Shown piece after piece: positions 12,801 through 64,000 of a DNA stretch of 64,000 bases. The stretch spans positions 120,286 to 184,285 of the forward strand of contig NW_004797276.1 in the NCBI RefSeq assembly GCF_000002075.1, read 5' to 3'. This stretch comes from Aplysia californica (Eukaryota > Mollusca > Gastropoda > Aplysiida > Aplysiidae). The notes below the pieces were generated by a model. It did no database searches. It was not told where the DNA came from and saw only the letters and a list, made by a program, of their open reading frames with translations. The stretch's first letter is position 1. Every line of letters starts with the position of its first letter. A program made the position numbers and the translations under genes.

Positions 12801-13440
12801 CAACATTTATATCACATTTAGTCTTTATGGTAAGTATAACGCAGTCAATGAGCTGTGCCCGCTGAGTTCAGTGAGAAACTTTGTCTTAATACTTGAGTAC
12901 CGGTAGCTGACAATGAATTAGTTATTAACAATTGGGCTTTTAACCACACCTGCTTCACGGTCTTTAATGTTTTTTTCAACCTTTTTATTCCACGAACATC
13001 CAAAGAAATGAGTGTTTTATTCTTTTACATTGTAGAAAATTGTATAAACATGGTCTTCACATATTTTTTAAAAATTTCACATTACATAATATTGTATAGG
13101 CTAATTGGAAACCATCATGAGGAGTTTTAAATCGCCCAGAAAATAATATATTGTAGGCTAATACTTACCGCTTTTTCCGTATGCAAAGCTAAAGCAAACA
13201 TGCCAACTAATACTGTCAGCCTGAGCATCGTTGTTATAGCTGTACATGTATCATACTGAAAGTTTCTACGTCTCTTTATATACGACTAAAGACGATATCG
13301 AGAGGAGGTCAATGTCACTCAGGTTTACTTACCGGTATGCACTTTACGTATATCGTGCCCAGTTGGGTCACCAAGGAAAAAAACAATTGCCTGAATTTCA
13401 ACTTCGGCAAACAACTCGTGCAAACAAGCATACCATTGAA
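12801..13440. other. Unannotated flank
   Basis: AT-rich; no gene or repeat recognised. Confidence 0.4.
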
Positions 13441-13566
13441 AGTAGGGGGGGGGGGGTGATGTTATACCTCCTTAATTACATAATTGAATGTTTCATTGTT
13501 ACTTTTGCAAAGCTGAGGAACCCCAAACAAATCATATTGCAGTTCGACCTAACCCCACGCTCCTGC

Positions 13567-13670
<104 letters not shown>

Positions 13671-13749
13671 ACCTACTTTGCGCGTGGGCACAATTTTGAA
13701 CTAAGCAATGATATTAAAATTTGTCTTTATCATATTAAGAAGATGCTTC

Positions 13750-14267
<518 letters not shown>

Positions 14268-14357
14268 GCTGAACCCAAAGTTACGTTGCTATTTTTTTTT
14301 TTTAATTGCAGTGGTGTCGGTTGCCTCTGTCCGAGAAAAATTTTACTGAAATTCAAA

Positions 14358-14796
14358 TGTGAGGCAGCGTGGTGGAATCATGCTCTCGTCAAAATAATCA
14401 AAGTGGAGAAACCTGCATTTTCCCGCAGGTTTGTGAATTTTTATTTAATTTTTGTATTTTGGCTCAACACCTTCCATGCCCATTAAAGTACTCATTTCTG
14501 TGTGGATTTTTCTGAAAAACGTTATTTAAAGGCACAAAAAATGAAAATTTTCTATTACCACGGACTCTTAAGCTAAGGAAATAACTAATCTTTGGCGGCA
14601 ATTATGTCACTAATTTTACCCCTGAAAACAGGTATAAACCCCACCTTCTTCATTCGCAAATATCTCGACTTGTATTCAAGATAAATGGATATATTTTTCA
14701 TCCAAAGAAAGACAAGTGAACAAGCTTTAGGATGATACCAATAACTCTACATGCCCCAAAATCGACGAGAGCCTGATTCCACCACGCTGCCTCACA
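14358..14796 (+). mobile_element. MITE family A, copy 2, with perfect target duplication
   Basis: A 439-bp element bounded by TGTGAGGCAGCGTGGTGGAA and its inverse. It is flanked by perfect 8-bp direct repeats AATTCAAA (14350-14357 and 14797-14804). The 8-bp duplication fits hAT-like or P-like transposases, but the superfamily is not decided. It ends about 206 bp before the EXOC6 start codon, so it may border or contribute to the promoter. Confidence 0.92.
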
Positions 14797-14973
14797 AATT
14801 CAAAAAAGTACAATATTATGTAAATTTTTAACACTGTCGCTTGTTGTCAAGGAGTTTAGAACTTGTGCACCAAAAGTTACGTACTATCATTGTTGTGCAC
14901 TCAGTCATTAATTTCTGGAATTAATTGTTTCGGAACCAGGTTGGCTCATGTTTTACAATATATCATAACAATA

Positions 14974-15002
14974 TGCGCATGCGCAATGTAAATAATGGTA
15001 AG

Positions 15003-15013
<11 letters not shown>
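14974..15013 (+). promoter_or_regulatory. EXOC6 core promoter: NRF-1-type palindrome and YY1-type motif at the ATG
   Basis: Positions 14974-14985 read TGCGCATGCGCA, a perfect palindromic match to the NRF-1 consensus. AAGATGGCGGA at 15000-15010 matches the YY1 type motif that often overlaps the start codon of housekeeping genes. No TATA box is seen close by. This arrangement is typical of a TATA-less, constitutively active promoter with a very short 5' UTR. Assignment rests on the motifs and their position relative to exon 1. Confidence 0.6.
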
Positions 15014-54681
<39,668 letters not shown>

Positions 54682-57600
54682 TACTGATGTCCTGTGAGCG
54701 GAAATGTTAACTTGACTGCGCCAGTAATGAAATGTCGGCAAAATATATTTTGGCTGTACACCTTGGGGACACTGTTGGTTTTCATGTCTTTTTCCTCTTA
54801 TTTGCATACCTGAAAACTTTTTGTCACAACACAGAATATTTGGCGTCCACCTTACCTCCAAATCCCTGCTGCTTTGGAAATAATTTAATTGCATTTCTTG
54901 TACACTCTTTTTTTTCTTTTGCAGTGCTATTGAAAGGCGTGACAATTAAGAATAGTAAAAAAACTGATCTGTTAGATGTTAGTATTAAATCTGTTAAAAA
55001 ATGAGTGGGATGTATACAACAACCTCCCCGAGAAGAAAAATGGCATGAACATAAAATGTCTCATGTACATTTTGTTGGTCTAAAGATGTTTAGAGAGCTT
55101 ATGACTTTCTTTGTTCTGTGTTTGGATGGAAGGCTGTTAGGTGAAAATAATGCAAATTCTTATATAGAATTTTCATATCAGGCCTGCTACACGACAGTAT
55201 TACCTTCATTGGAAAAAATCAAGTTAGAAGAAGTAAAAGGATATGGTAGTAAGCATTTCATTATAATTTCATGGAAAGGGTGGAAGAGAACATGAATGGT
55301 CTTGAAATCTTCTAGTGGTCAACTTTTAGCTCTGAGATGAGGATTCTGGGCTGAGGCAGATTTTGTTGCTACAGTTTGTTGTGATTTCCCAGTGAAGGTT
55401 GTCATTTTAATGCCAGTTTCTACCAAGCCAAGATAATGAGGAAAAGGATAAGTAGCTTTGGCCACTTCTTTTCGTATACGGCCTTTTATGATGGAAATTT
55501 AACCATCAATAGTATTGAATAAAATTTCCTCATGATATTATATTTTGTTAAACATATTGATCAAGCATAAGTCGTGAAGTTGTTTTTACCCTGCATAATG
55601 ACTGATTTCTATTGTAAAACAGATTGAGCTGATGAAATTTTTCTTTCCTCGTTTATTCATTTGTTGCCTAGACTTCTCCTGTATGAAGCACTCCTCCTTG
55701 TTATGGCCTCAGGAAAGACATTTCGTGAAACCCTTCAGTTCTACACTCAGTTACACGGAGACTTTGTAAACATTTATACATATTTAAGAGGTGTCTTTAG
55801 TTACCTCCATGTGATGCTTTAGGAAGATTACAAAAGTGGAATTTTTTAGAACAATTTGTAGTAAATATATAGATCGCTCACTTGACTATATTTGAAATGC
55901 TAGTTTTTACAAAACCAAAACAAAGTTGAAATTACAGGCCTGCCCCCCTCCCCTGCACTCCCATACTGCATACTTATGTAATCCTCATGGTAAAAGAGTA
56001 TGTAATCACTGATTATTAATCAGTCAGTAATGTTACATTGTCTTTCATCCTTGTTGCTGTGTTACTGTCAAAAATACTTGCATTTTCTATGTGCTGAATC
56101 ATGTAAAAATAATGACTTAGCCAGTGATTTTTTTCTACCGAATTAATGGTTTGTCCTTGTTTTATAAATTGTTCCTTTGAATTTTTCTCTAAACCTACGA
56201 TGAAAGTAGTTGAAGTTTGCTATTCAAGATGATGTTTGATTTGGTAACTACAGTAAACAGATATTGGATTTTATATGACAGATTTTTTTCCTATGGGCAT
56301 GTATTAGTACTATTACATACAGCTTTTGGTGAAATCTGTTTTGAATTAAATTAAAGGAAACTACTACTCATAACATCAATTGTGAACAATGGACATCATA
56401 AAAATGTTATAATTCCTTGCACGGGATTGCACTTTCCCTGAGGCTATGAGGTCATGTCATTGTGTTAATCAAAGCTCTTTCAATGGTCAATCATCTGCTA
56501 ACTGTGCAGTCTTGTCTGCTGTATTTCATTATATGGTAAATGCTTCTTAGGTCTGTTGTCTTATATCTTGCTTGTTGGGGCTGTATATTTTTAAACCATT
56601 GATTCTGGTCTGTCATGTTTACAGTGTTCATGAGAGTTTTGAATTAGATGTACATGATCTGAGTAATAACAAAGTAGATGTTCTCTTTATGAATGTATGA
56701 TGACATTCAATACTAGTCATTTTAAGAAATATGCTCCATTAAAAAAGCCATTACGTGAAATGAGGAGTTTTTTTGTAGTTTGGTTTGAATCTTGTGCATT
56801 TTCAGTATAATAATATATGTGCAATGTTTCAAAACAGAAAATTATCCCATGTAGAGAGTTACCTTGACTTATTCACAAAAGACTAAAGATGAATCTGACT
56901 TTTTTTCAAATGCCTGAGAATTATATTTAGCTCATTCAGCGCTGAAGGAATTTTATCATTTGAGTCCTGTGCAGAGCATTTTTGCTGCATGTTGAGCACA
57001 GGCTATATCAGCTGAGCCCTTACTGCAGATGGTCAGATGGGTAAGCATATTCACATATATGTACGTGTGATTGGTGTTGGACCGTGTGATTCACTTGCTC
57101 TGTGCCAGAGTTCTTGTCTGTACCCTGTAAATCAGATAAATTTGGAAAATGCAGAAAAATCTAAAACTGTGTTTTCGGTTTACCATTGTAAACTTTGAAA
57201 GTTTTTAAAGATCATTCTCGTAGAAGATTGGTCTGTGGCCGGTTGTTGCTTAATGTCAAGTTTTTGTCATTTGGATGATTGCTGCTAAGTGAAATTGTAC
57301 TTTTCAAAGTTTAAATTTAGAGATTAAAGTACTGAGTGAATTCATTAATGAAGTCTGTATGTTAACAGGGGATCTTCTGTACTAATGTATATTCCACAAG
57401 TAGTTATATGTCTTTCTACACAAGATTAACTCTTCGTTCATAATGTTGTCTTGATCATGAGTGGTCCAGGAGGTCACCAGCAAGGCAGTATAAATGTGCA
57501 ATATGCAATACTCATGTTCTTGCTTAGCCATGTTGATACCATTCTGTGTTGCTTTAGAAAGTTTTGGTGCTGCTTTTTATGCTCCAACAATCTTGTGGGT

Positions 57601-58614
57601 ATGCGATGTATTTGTGAGGCACTGAGTGATTTTTGAGGTTTCTCCTCCACCCCATTCCCAGGGATGTACGTGTATTGTCTACTGAATGCTCTGTCCTGAT
57701 GAATAATAATAGGTCGAGTACCTGCCAGTTATTTTACTAGTGTGGTGATGGAATTTTACATTTTTGTTATTGGTTTGTGTTTACTATGGCCCAATGTGTG
57801 CCTTGACTTACTTTCCTTTATGTTCTGGTGAATGTGACTTAAGTGTATAAATCCGACCAGCTGAGCTCAACTTTCTGGAAGTGGGAGTTAGTTCTTGGAT
57901 CATGTTGTGCTTCTCATATAGTGAGCTCAATTTGTGTATAGCCACTGGTCGCTCTTACTTTTCCCTGTCCCTCTGTATTTTCTGTCTGTTATCTTACTTT
58001 TTGACCCCCTTTGCAGTGTTCTCGGTTTGTATATTGGAAAAGTCAAGCCGCATGTAGTGTTTTGTTTTTTCTGTTTGAGTACTTTAAAACTGATGGGTTT
58101 TTTAAATCTTAGTGTTAGGAAAGCTACTGTGTGCAGTTAGTGTATTTGTTGAGGTTTAGATTTTTTTTAATGATGATGTTTGCGTGGACCCACAGAACTT
58201 TTTCATGCAGTTTTCATGTCTTTTTGATAGTGGCTCAATCCTGTAATAGACACATTTGAATGCAGATGGCGCCTTCTGTGGAACCAGACTGCTGAAAACA
58301 TGTCAAGCAGACATTGGGAAGTTCAAAACCGGTTCACATACCCTTTTCCTGGGATCTTATTAGTAACTTACAAAAGTTATTAAGGATTTATTCATATATG
58401 CAGCTGACATATCGAGAGAGCTGATGACATATGTTTGACTTTGTGATATCCTTCCATTTCAATGCCATTGTGAAAATACTTTTTAAAACTCAGAATTATC
58501 AGACAGTCAGTGGTTTCTTGTCTCTATATAATTTTTTCCTCAAGGATACATAATTTATTGGCCAACTGTTTAGATGTAGTCTACTTCACTCAAAGTTTTG
58601 AAATAAAAAATAAA
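54682..58614 (+). other. EXOC6: Probable EXOC6 3' UTR with alternative poly(A) signals
   Basis: AT-rich, non-repetitive sequence without convincing coding potential follows the stop. AATAAA occurs at 55518-55523, giving a UTR of about 0.85 kb, and twice at 58602-58614, giving one of about 3.9 kb. Which sites are used cannot be read from the sequence. The open frames inside (for example 55005-55295) have no recognisable family. Confidence 0.4.
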
Positions 58615-59100
58615 ACAAATTTTAGTTTCTAAATCAATGGTATTGGTTTCATGTGCTCACGAAATATTTTGTCAAAATTCATATTCTAAATGTTGAAAAA
58701 AAAAAGCAAGAAAAAGTACCCAATGTAGGTACATTCATGAAAAGAATCTTTCTCTCTCCTGAAAAATTTTTCTTTCTGGGCTTTGAGCACGTGCTGCTGT
58801 TGGTCTTGTGAAATCAAGTCAGTTTATTGTTACACTTTACAATGTGAGAGAGAGAGAGAGCAAGCAGCACTCTCGGAGGGGGGCAAGAGAAATAAATATA
58901 CTAATCTTTCTAGTCTGCTTCCTGTCATTCAATTGTCTTGGCTGATACTAAATCAGTTTGCCGATTTGTTGGGTTTATTTTTTAAAAATAAGCTTTTCTC
59001 CTATTCGTTTTTTTCTCTCAAAACCAATCTAAGATTGAATTTGGCGGTTCCCATAGTTAGGACAACCATCTTTTCTAATGTCTTCTCCACAGTCATAATA

Positions 59101-59514
59101 TGTGTGGCATCATGGTGAAATCAGGCGCTCGTCAAAATAAGGAAATTGAAGAAACTGACATTTTTTTCGCCTGCCGACCAGTTCTATCGATCATTTTAAA
59201 AATGATTTTTAGTAGATTTTTACTTAAAAGCGTTGATCAAAGACACAAAGAAAAATTGTTAATTTGCAGTTTCCAAGGATGCTCAAGCTTTGGAAGTCAC
59301 CAAACTTTGACAGCCACTTTGTCACTAATTTAGCTCTGACCCCAGGCTACCTCCACCTCCTTCAATAAAGAATATCTTGACTTTTATTCAAGATAGATAT
59401 AGGTATTAAAAAAAAAAAATCAAAAGCAGATCAAATGAACAGGCTTTAAGATGATTCCAAGAATTCCATTTGCCTGAAATTGATGAGCACCCGATTCTAC
59501 CATGTCGTGACACA
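59101..59514 (+). mobile_element. MITE family A, copy 3 (diverged)
   Basis: Starts TGTGTGGCATCATGGTGAAATC and ends GATTCTACCATGTCGTGACACA. The internal order of words is as in 14358-14796 (CTCGTCAAAATAA, TTTGTCACTAATTTA, GACTTTTATTCAAGATA). Older than copies 1 and 2. Confidence 0.8.
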
Positions 59515-61007
59515 TATATGTCAATACTAACTAAAACGAAAACTCCCAACTAGAAACAAGCCCACATTGAACAAACAACATCAGATCGGCAAGATATAGA
59601 CAGTTGCCTTTTTAATGTCAAGTTCTAAAAGACCTGTTGTTTTCTATGCAAGCGATAGTTACTAACTAACTTGATATCCTAGTGATGTTTACATATATTT
59701 ATGGCTGTGTTAGTCTGTGCTCTTAATTGTACATAAACATATGTGGATGAGTGAGTTGGTTCCTGGCTACTGAGAGCTGAATAGGTTGCATTTGTTTGTG
59801 AATTTCGGTCTCTTGTGCCGGGACCTGGGTGTGACATTCCAGAGTGAAAGTGAGAGGCGTATTTATTTAATGTTGGCAGACGGTTGTCCAAGAGTCACAC
59901 TTATGATCACGCGGCTCTTTCTCGTACTTAATTTTTGTAAGCGTTGTAACTGCATACTTTATATTCCATGTGATAGTAACAATAGCTCTGTTCAATATTT
60001 TTGTCTTTTTCCGCCAATGATGCAATGTTTGAACCTCTGGGTTTTTGGAAGTGCTGAGAGTGAGAACAATCAAACAGTATTTATCAGAGGAATGTGATGT
60101 GAATGAAAAGAATGGATGCATTTGCATATTGTTGTGTGTGATGAAACTTTGCTTCCAGTGCATTCTTTTTTGCCATATAATGCTCTCTTATCTTCAACTG
60201 ACTGTAGATTCCCTCAGTCTTGCTTATTCACTTACATTGGCTAGACTTGCATACTCACATGTACATAAGTATTTGCACTGTTATTGCAAATGTAAAAAAA
60301 AAACATTTTAAATGAATCAATGTAAATACATCATATTTATCAGAAAGCTATGGTTTTTCTGTTTTCTGTTTTTTCATTTTTGTTTGTTTGTATGTGTGTG
60401 TGTGTATACTAGTAGTCCATTGGATCTAGTAATTACATTTTGTCTGTGCTTTCAGTGATGAGAGCATAAATATATGCAGCTTCTTTTCTGAATCTTGAAG
60501 CTCATAGATGTGACAGTACTGCTGTAGTCCTGTAGTCCTTACTGTATGTAGGTGCTGAGATACATCATCATCAGTCGTTTCAAAATTGCCCAAATAGATT
60601 ATTGGGGATTTTGTGATAAAGACCATAGGCCTATTTGATTTTAAAAGACGGGGGGGGGGGGGGCATTTTACAGTTGCAGTATAGGTTTGTTCTGTTCGTT
60701 ATTGCCTTCCCAGTTGTTAATTGAAAAATGACTGCTGAAGTCATGGTTTTGATTTGAGCGCTTTCTTTGCTTTAATTTTCTCTGAACTTAAAAAAATGAC
60801 TTAAATGATCGTGGAGGAATGACATTGACAATTTGTCGTTTTGTTAGTTAGTAAGCACAGACACACCTATGGGAGAACTGTAACTTTAATAATGCAGAGG
60901 AACTGTTGCAAAGTGGAAGTGAGTAGGTCCTTCTCTCTTGTCAAAAGAAACCTTGAACCTTGCACATAGAACTGTTCAATATTTTGTCCTGATGTGCCCC
61001 CCAAGTT
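59515..61007. other. Intergenic stretch
   Basis: AT-rich, with a poly-G run near 60650. No gene recognised; the open frames have no family resemblance. Confidence 0.35.
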
Positions 61008-61195
61008 GAGTACGTGGGTGGTTGGCGAGTGCTCTGGTGTGGTTTGCTTCTTCTTTCCTATCTCACATCTAGTCTCTCCTTCTTCTTTTTTATGTTTGTG
61101 TTACTCTCTTGTAACACCTCTAATCTTCTGGCACTCATGTGACCTTATGCAGTTCCGAGCGCCGTAAAACTTCCACTAAAAAATTAAATAAATAA
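61008..61195 (+). repeat. Dispersed repeat family R, copy B
   Basis: Very close to copy A: GTGGGTGGTTGGCGAGTGCT, GTAACACCTCTAATCTTCT, hairpin GGCACTC (61130-61136) / GAGCGCC (61157-61163) with one mismatch, then CGTAAAACTTCCACTAAAAA and (AAAT). Confidence 0.8.
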
Positions 61196-61696
61196 AAGAG
61201 TACGACAATTTTTTAACTTCATTGGGCAATTAAATGTTAGCAGTGCTCCACAGTGCGAAATGAAACCACCTACCCAGAGTGTTGGGTCTATCATTGGCTT
61301 TGATAGCCTGGTCCTTCAGATTTGTTCTTTTCAAGTAGGCAATGACTGATAAGTTTGGGGGGAGTTTTCTTTCATTTAGTCTGGCTGTGACCTAAGGCTC
61401 ATGGGTCTAGAGTGCCCAGAAGTGGTACTGGTAGGTAAGTGCTGTTAATGCTAAAGGTTGTACTCTTCATCAATTTTTTAAAAAATGGGAACCCCACAGC
61501 TTGCAATTTGAGATATAGAATGCAGGCCAAAGCAAAGATGACATCTTGTTTGGTGCGACGGAGGGTGCATTAGATCTACTCTAGGCACAGAACAAAGTGG
61601 CACTTCTTGATATAGCCCAGTAATGGTTCTGGAACAGTGAAGTTTTAAAATTGTATGGTAAAGATATAAAAATTTAGAGGACACCATATAGTTCAG

Positions 61697-61918
61697 GAGC
61701 GCTCCATTAGCTCAGTGGATATCATGCTAGGCTGCATAGTAGATGCCCCTGGTTCAAATCCAAGACTGGGTATTCTTGAACTCGGGTCATTTTGCGGGTT
61801 TTCCAAGCTCTCAACCGATTAGGCTTGGTCCTATCGTAGACGGAAATCAAATTCGAAGGTCCTGCCTCTTAAATAACCTCATAATATAGATATAGGGGTA
61901 TTAAAACCATTCACTTAC
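61697..61918 (+). mobile_element. tRNA-derived SINE family T, copy 2
   Basis: CTCCATTAGCTCAGTGGAT is a strong tRNA A-box region, and CCCCTGGTTCAAATCCAAGA a perfect B box (GGTTCAAATCC) at tRNA spacing. The body (GATTAGGCTTGGTCC, GGTCCTGCCTCTTAAATAA) matches 42596-42813. The anticodon arm does not fold cleanly and the 3' end runs into the body, so it is a SINE and not a tRNA gene. Confidence 0.75.
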
Positions 61919-62186
61919 TATGGTTCTGGCATGTATAAGCATAATGGGTCTTCAATGCCATGTGCATGGGTAATAGGTAGCACTTGTAAATCTTATTTCA
62001 TATTAAATACATGATACAAATCTTATTTTTAAAATTTAATATTAGATCTAGTCTTCTTCTCAAGCAACTGTTTCTTTTGCATCTTTGAAGAAACTGAAAT
62101 TGTTAAAAATACAGTCTAGCACACACATAGTGAAAAAGGCAGAAAACAGAAATCTTTTCATGATGTTCTTGAAAATCTTCTTTTTT

Positions 62187-62400
62187 AGTTTTAGTAAGGT
62201 TTTACAGCGCTCGCAACTGCATAAGTCATAAGGTCATATGAGCGCCTAGGGGTGGATGTCAACAGAGAAGTCTAAACGGGGAATCATGGCTTACTCTGCT
62301 CACCTCTCTAGCCTCTACAGCACAAATTCTGCTTCGACTATCAAAGCACCCTGGAAATAGCAGTTCACAAGAGAGTGACAAACATACAAAAGAAGTAGAG
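62187..62400 (-). repeat. Dispersed repeat family R, copy G (inverted)
   Basis: Minus strand: TATGTTTGTCACTCTCTTGT, then about 110 bp of extra sequence, then hairpin GCGCTC (62245-62240) / GAGCGC (62212-62207) and TGTAAAACCTTACTAAAAC. The loop carries a short CTTATGA duplication. Confidence 0.7.
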
Positions 62401-63008
62401 GAAAAATGACGATAGTAATGATGAGGAAAGAAAAATCAGCAGTTCCCCCTATGTTGGTCTGGCACAGTATGAGCATGACATTGATAAAATCTTCACTGTG
62501 TGTGTGTTTGCTATGTGCATGATTGATTGTACGTTGGCTGGCTCAAATCAAACAGAAAAAACAATAATAAAACAGTAGATTCTTCACTCATTTATTAAAT
62601 GCTTTGATTATGGTACTGATAATGAAATGAAAACTTTCAAAACAAATTAATATTCATTCATCCAGAAAAAGAAACATTCATCCACTTGAAAGACAAAATT
62701 CTTTCTTTGGAATAATGTTTATAAAAATACATAATAGATCTATATTAATATGTTTTATTACCATCTCATCAAACAATAAAACCAGTAAGGTTTTCTTGGC
62801 TATTGCCCTTAAAACCAAATTACAATCAATTATTTATTTAACCCATAACCACCAAATGTCACTTTCAAAGAACAAAACATGACGGGAACAAAAGTGAAAG
62901 TTTGGTTTACAACACTAGCCCACCAATTATTATACTTATACCACATTCTCATACACGTAAGAGACAAAACACTTGACATACAATAACAAAAAAGCAAACA
63001 TAAAGTTA

Positions 63009-63945
63009 CAGTGGAATCCGTTTAAATTGAAATCTGCAGGAACCCCAAATTTTCTTTGGTTTAGAAAGATTGCTAAAATGGCGTGCACACTGAAGTCATC
63101 ACTCAAATCCCAAGAATAACAATCACTGAATTATGGACTCTTCTTTCTAGGGGTGAGAATGGGCTTTTCCCATCGGCACTACTTCGTTATTACAATTCTT
63201 TTCTCTCCCAGAGATGACTGTCGACAGCGAAGAGTTGGGAATGCCATGCTTGCAGCAACTTTCACTTTATAATTGTTTTTTTGCTTCTACCTCTTTCAAT
63301 AACTGCAATTGATCTGCAGTCTGTACGCATTGCGCTTTCTCTTGGAAATTGTCAGCTGGCTCATATCTGCCGAACGGTCACACAGAGCAGACAAAAGAGT
63401 AGACTGGCACATTGTACTGAACACCACCACTGACACTATAATCTAAAGTCTATGGTCATACTGTGCTCTGTGCTAGGCTAGGCCTAAAGAATATAGAAGT
63501 GAGAAGGCTCAACGCCAATGAAGTCATGAAACACATCACTTGCGGTCACTGTCTCATTGTATGTTAACTAGCTTTGCTAAGACAATAATTGCACCACTAT
63601 GCTATACACAGTGCATAGGCCTCTGGATGTGTGTGATAAACATAATTATGCAAACAGTAAACTGGCAATGCCTCTCTCTAGCCCAGAATCTACACAATTG
63701 CGTTCTCATGCCTCTTTCTTCTCTTCGCTGTCTTGAAGTAGTAAGACTTGATGAATTGTGTTATTTGCAGATCGCTAGTGACGATTTAGACAACATAACG
63801 CTCGAAATTTTTGTTGTTTCAGAGTATTTTTTCTGATCAGTATTATTTTACAAAGACAAAGAAGAAAAAAAGAACTGATTTTTTTTGTCCTTCAGATCAC
63901 AGCCGTTTTCCGGTTAACCATTTTCAGTGTAAGCGGATTCCACTG
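63009..63945. mobile_element. pogo/Tigger-like non-autonomous element
   Basis: A 937-bp element with ends CAGTGGAATCCGTTTA and TAAGCGGATTCCACTG, flanked by TA on both sides (63007-63008 and 63946-63947). CAGT(G/A)GAATCC ends plus a TA duplication are the hallmark of the pogo branch of Tc1/mariner. The interior has no transposase frame. Confidence 0.8.
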
Positions 63946-64000
63946 TACCTTAAATAACGAGATGCAGGAATTGGCAATAGATAAAAAAGGAAAACAATTT

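Noticed and set aside
55005-55295. 96-codon open frame after the EXOC6 stop
   Set aside because: No homology seen, atypical composition, and it lies within the probable 3' UTR.
61697-61770. Functional tRNA gene
   Set aside because: The A and B boxes are good, but the anticodon arm and acceptor stem do not close and the sequence runs into a repeated SINE body.

Overview
The window is animal nuclear DNA dominated by one large, split housekeeping gene: the exocyst subunit Sec15 (EXOC6/EXOC6B family), on the + strand from about 15.0 kb to 54.7 kb. I could place 23 coding exons. All have AG/GT borders, all junction phases agree, and together they encode an 818-residue protein that aligns with vertebrate EXOC6 from end to end. 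The lineage is not shown directly. A lophotrochozoan, perhaps a gastropod mollusc, is my inference from moderately compact invertebrate-like introns, many GA/CT and CA microsatellites, tRNA-derived SINEs and many small terminal-inverted-repeat (TIR) elements.

Layout. 1-14.8 kb (5' flank): no host gene recognised. It holds microsatellites, a cluster of inverted elements (1.8-4.2 kb), SINE-like fragments, a minus-strand CR1/L2-type LINE (10.2-12.8 kb) and a 360-bp block at the window start repeated at 13.75 kb. 14.8-15.2 kb: compact promoter with a palindromic NRF-1-type site and a YY1-type motif over the start codon, then exon 1; a 439-bp MITE with a perfect 8-bp target duplication ends about 200 bp upstream of the ATG. 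15.2-21.2 kb (intron 1): GC hairpins, degenerate telomere-like repeats, an inverted-repeat element and two same-orientation copies of a hAT-like element. 21.2-32.7 kb: exons 2-10 (N-terminal helical/coiled-coil half and the variable linker), with intronic LINE fragments, a 606-bp MITE and a 2.4-kb hAT-like element. 32.7-38.7 kb (intron 10): a possible in-frame acidic cassette exon and nested TIR elements. 38.7-54.7 kb: exons 11-23, the C-terminal Sec15 domain known in flies to bind Rab11; intron 20 carries an antisense fossil of an LTR-retrotransposon gag region. 54.7 to about 58.6 kb: probable long 3' UTR. 58.6-64 kb: intergenic, with a MITE, two SINEs, two copies of a dispersed hairpin-tailed repeat and a pogo-like TA-flanked element.

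No second host protein gene, rRNA, functional tRNA or CRISPR was found. The observations most worth checking are the cassette exon, a duplicated splice acceptor inside a transposon in intron 5, a repeat family whose 3' hairpin differs between copies by compensating changes, and the duplicated 360-bp block.
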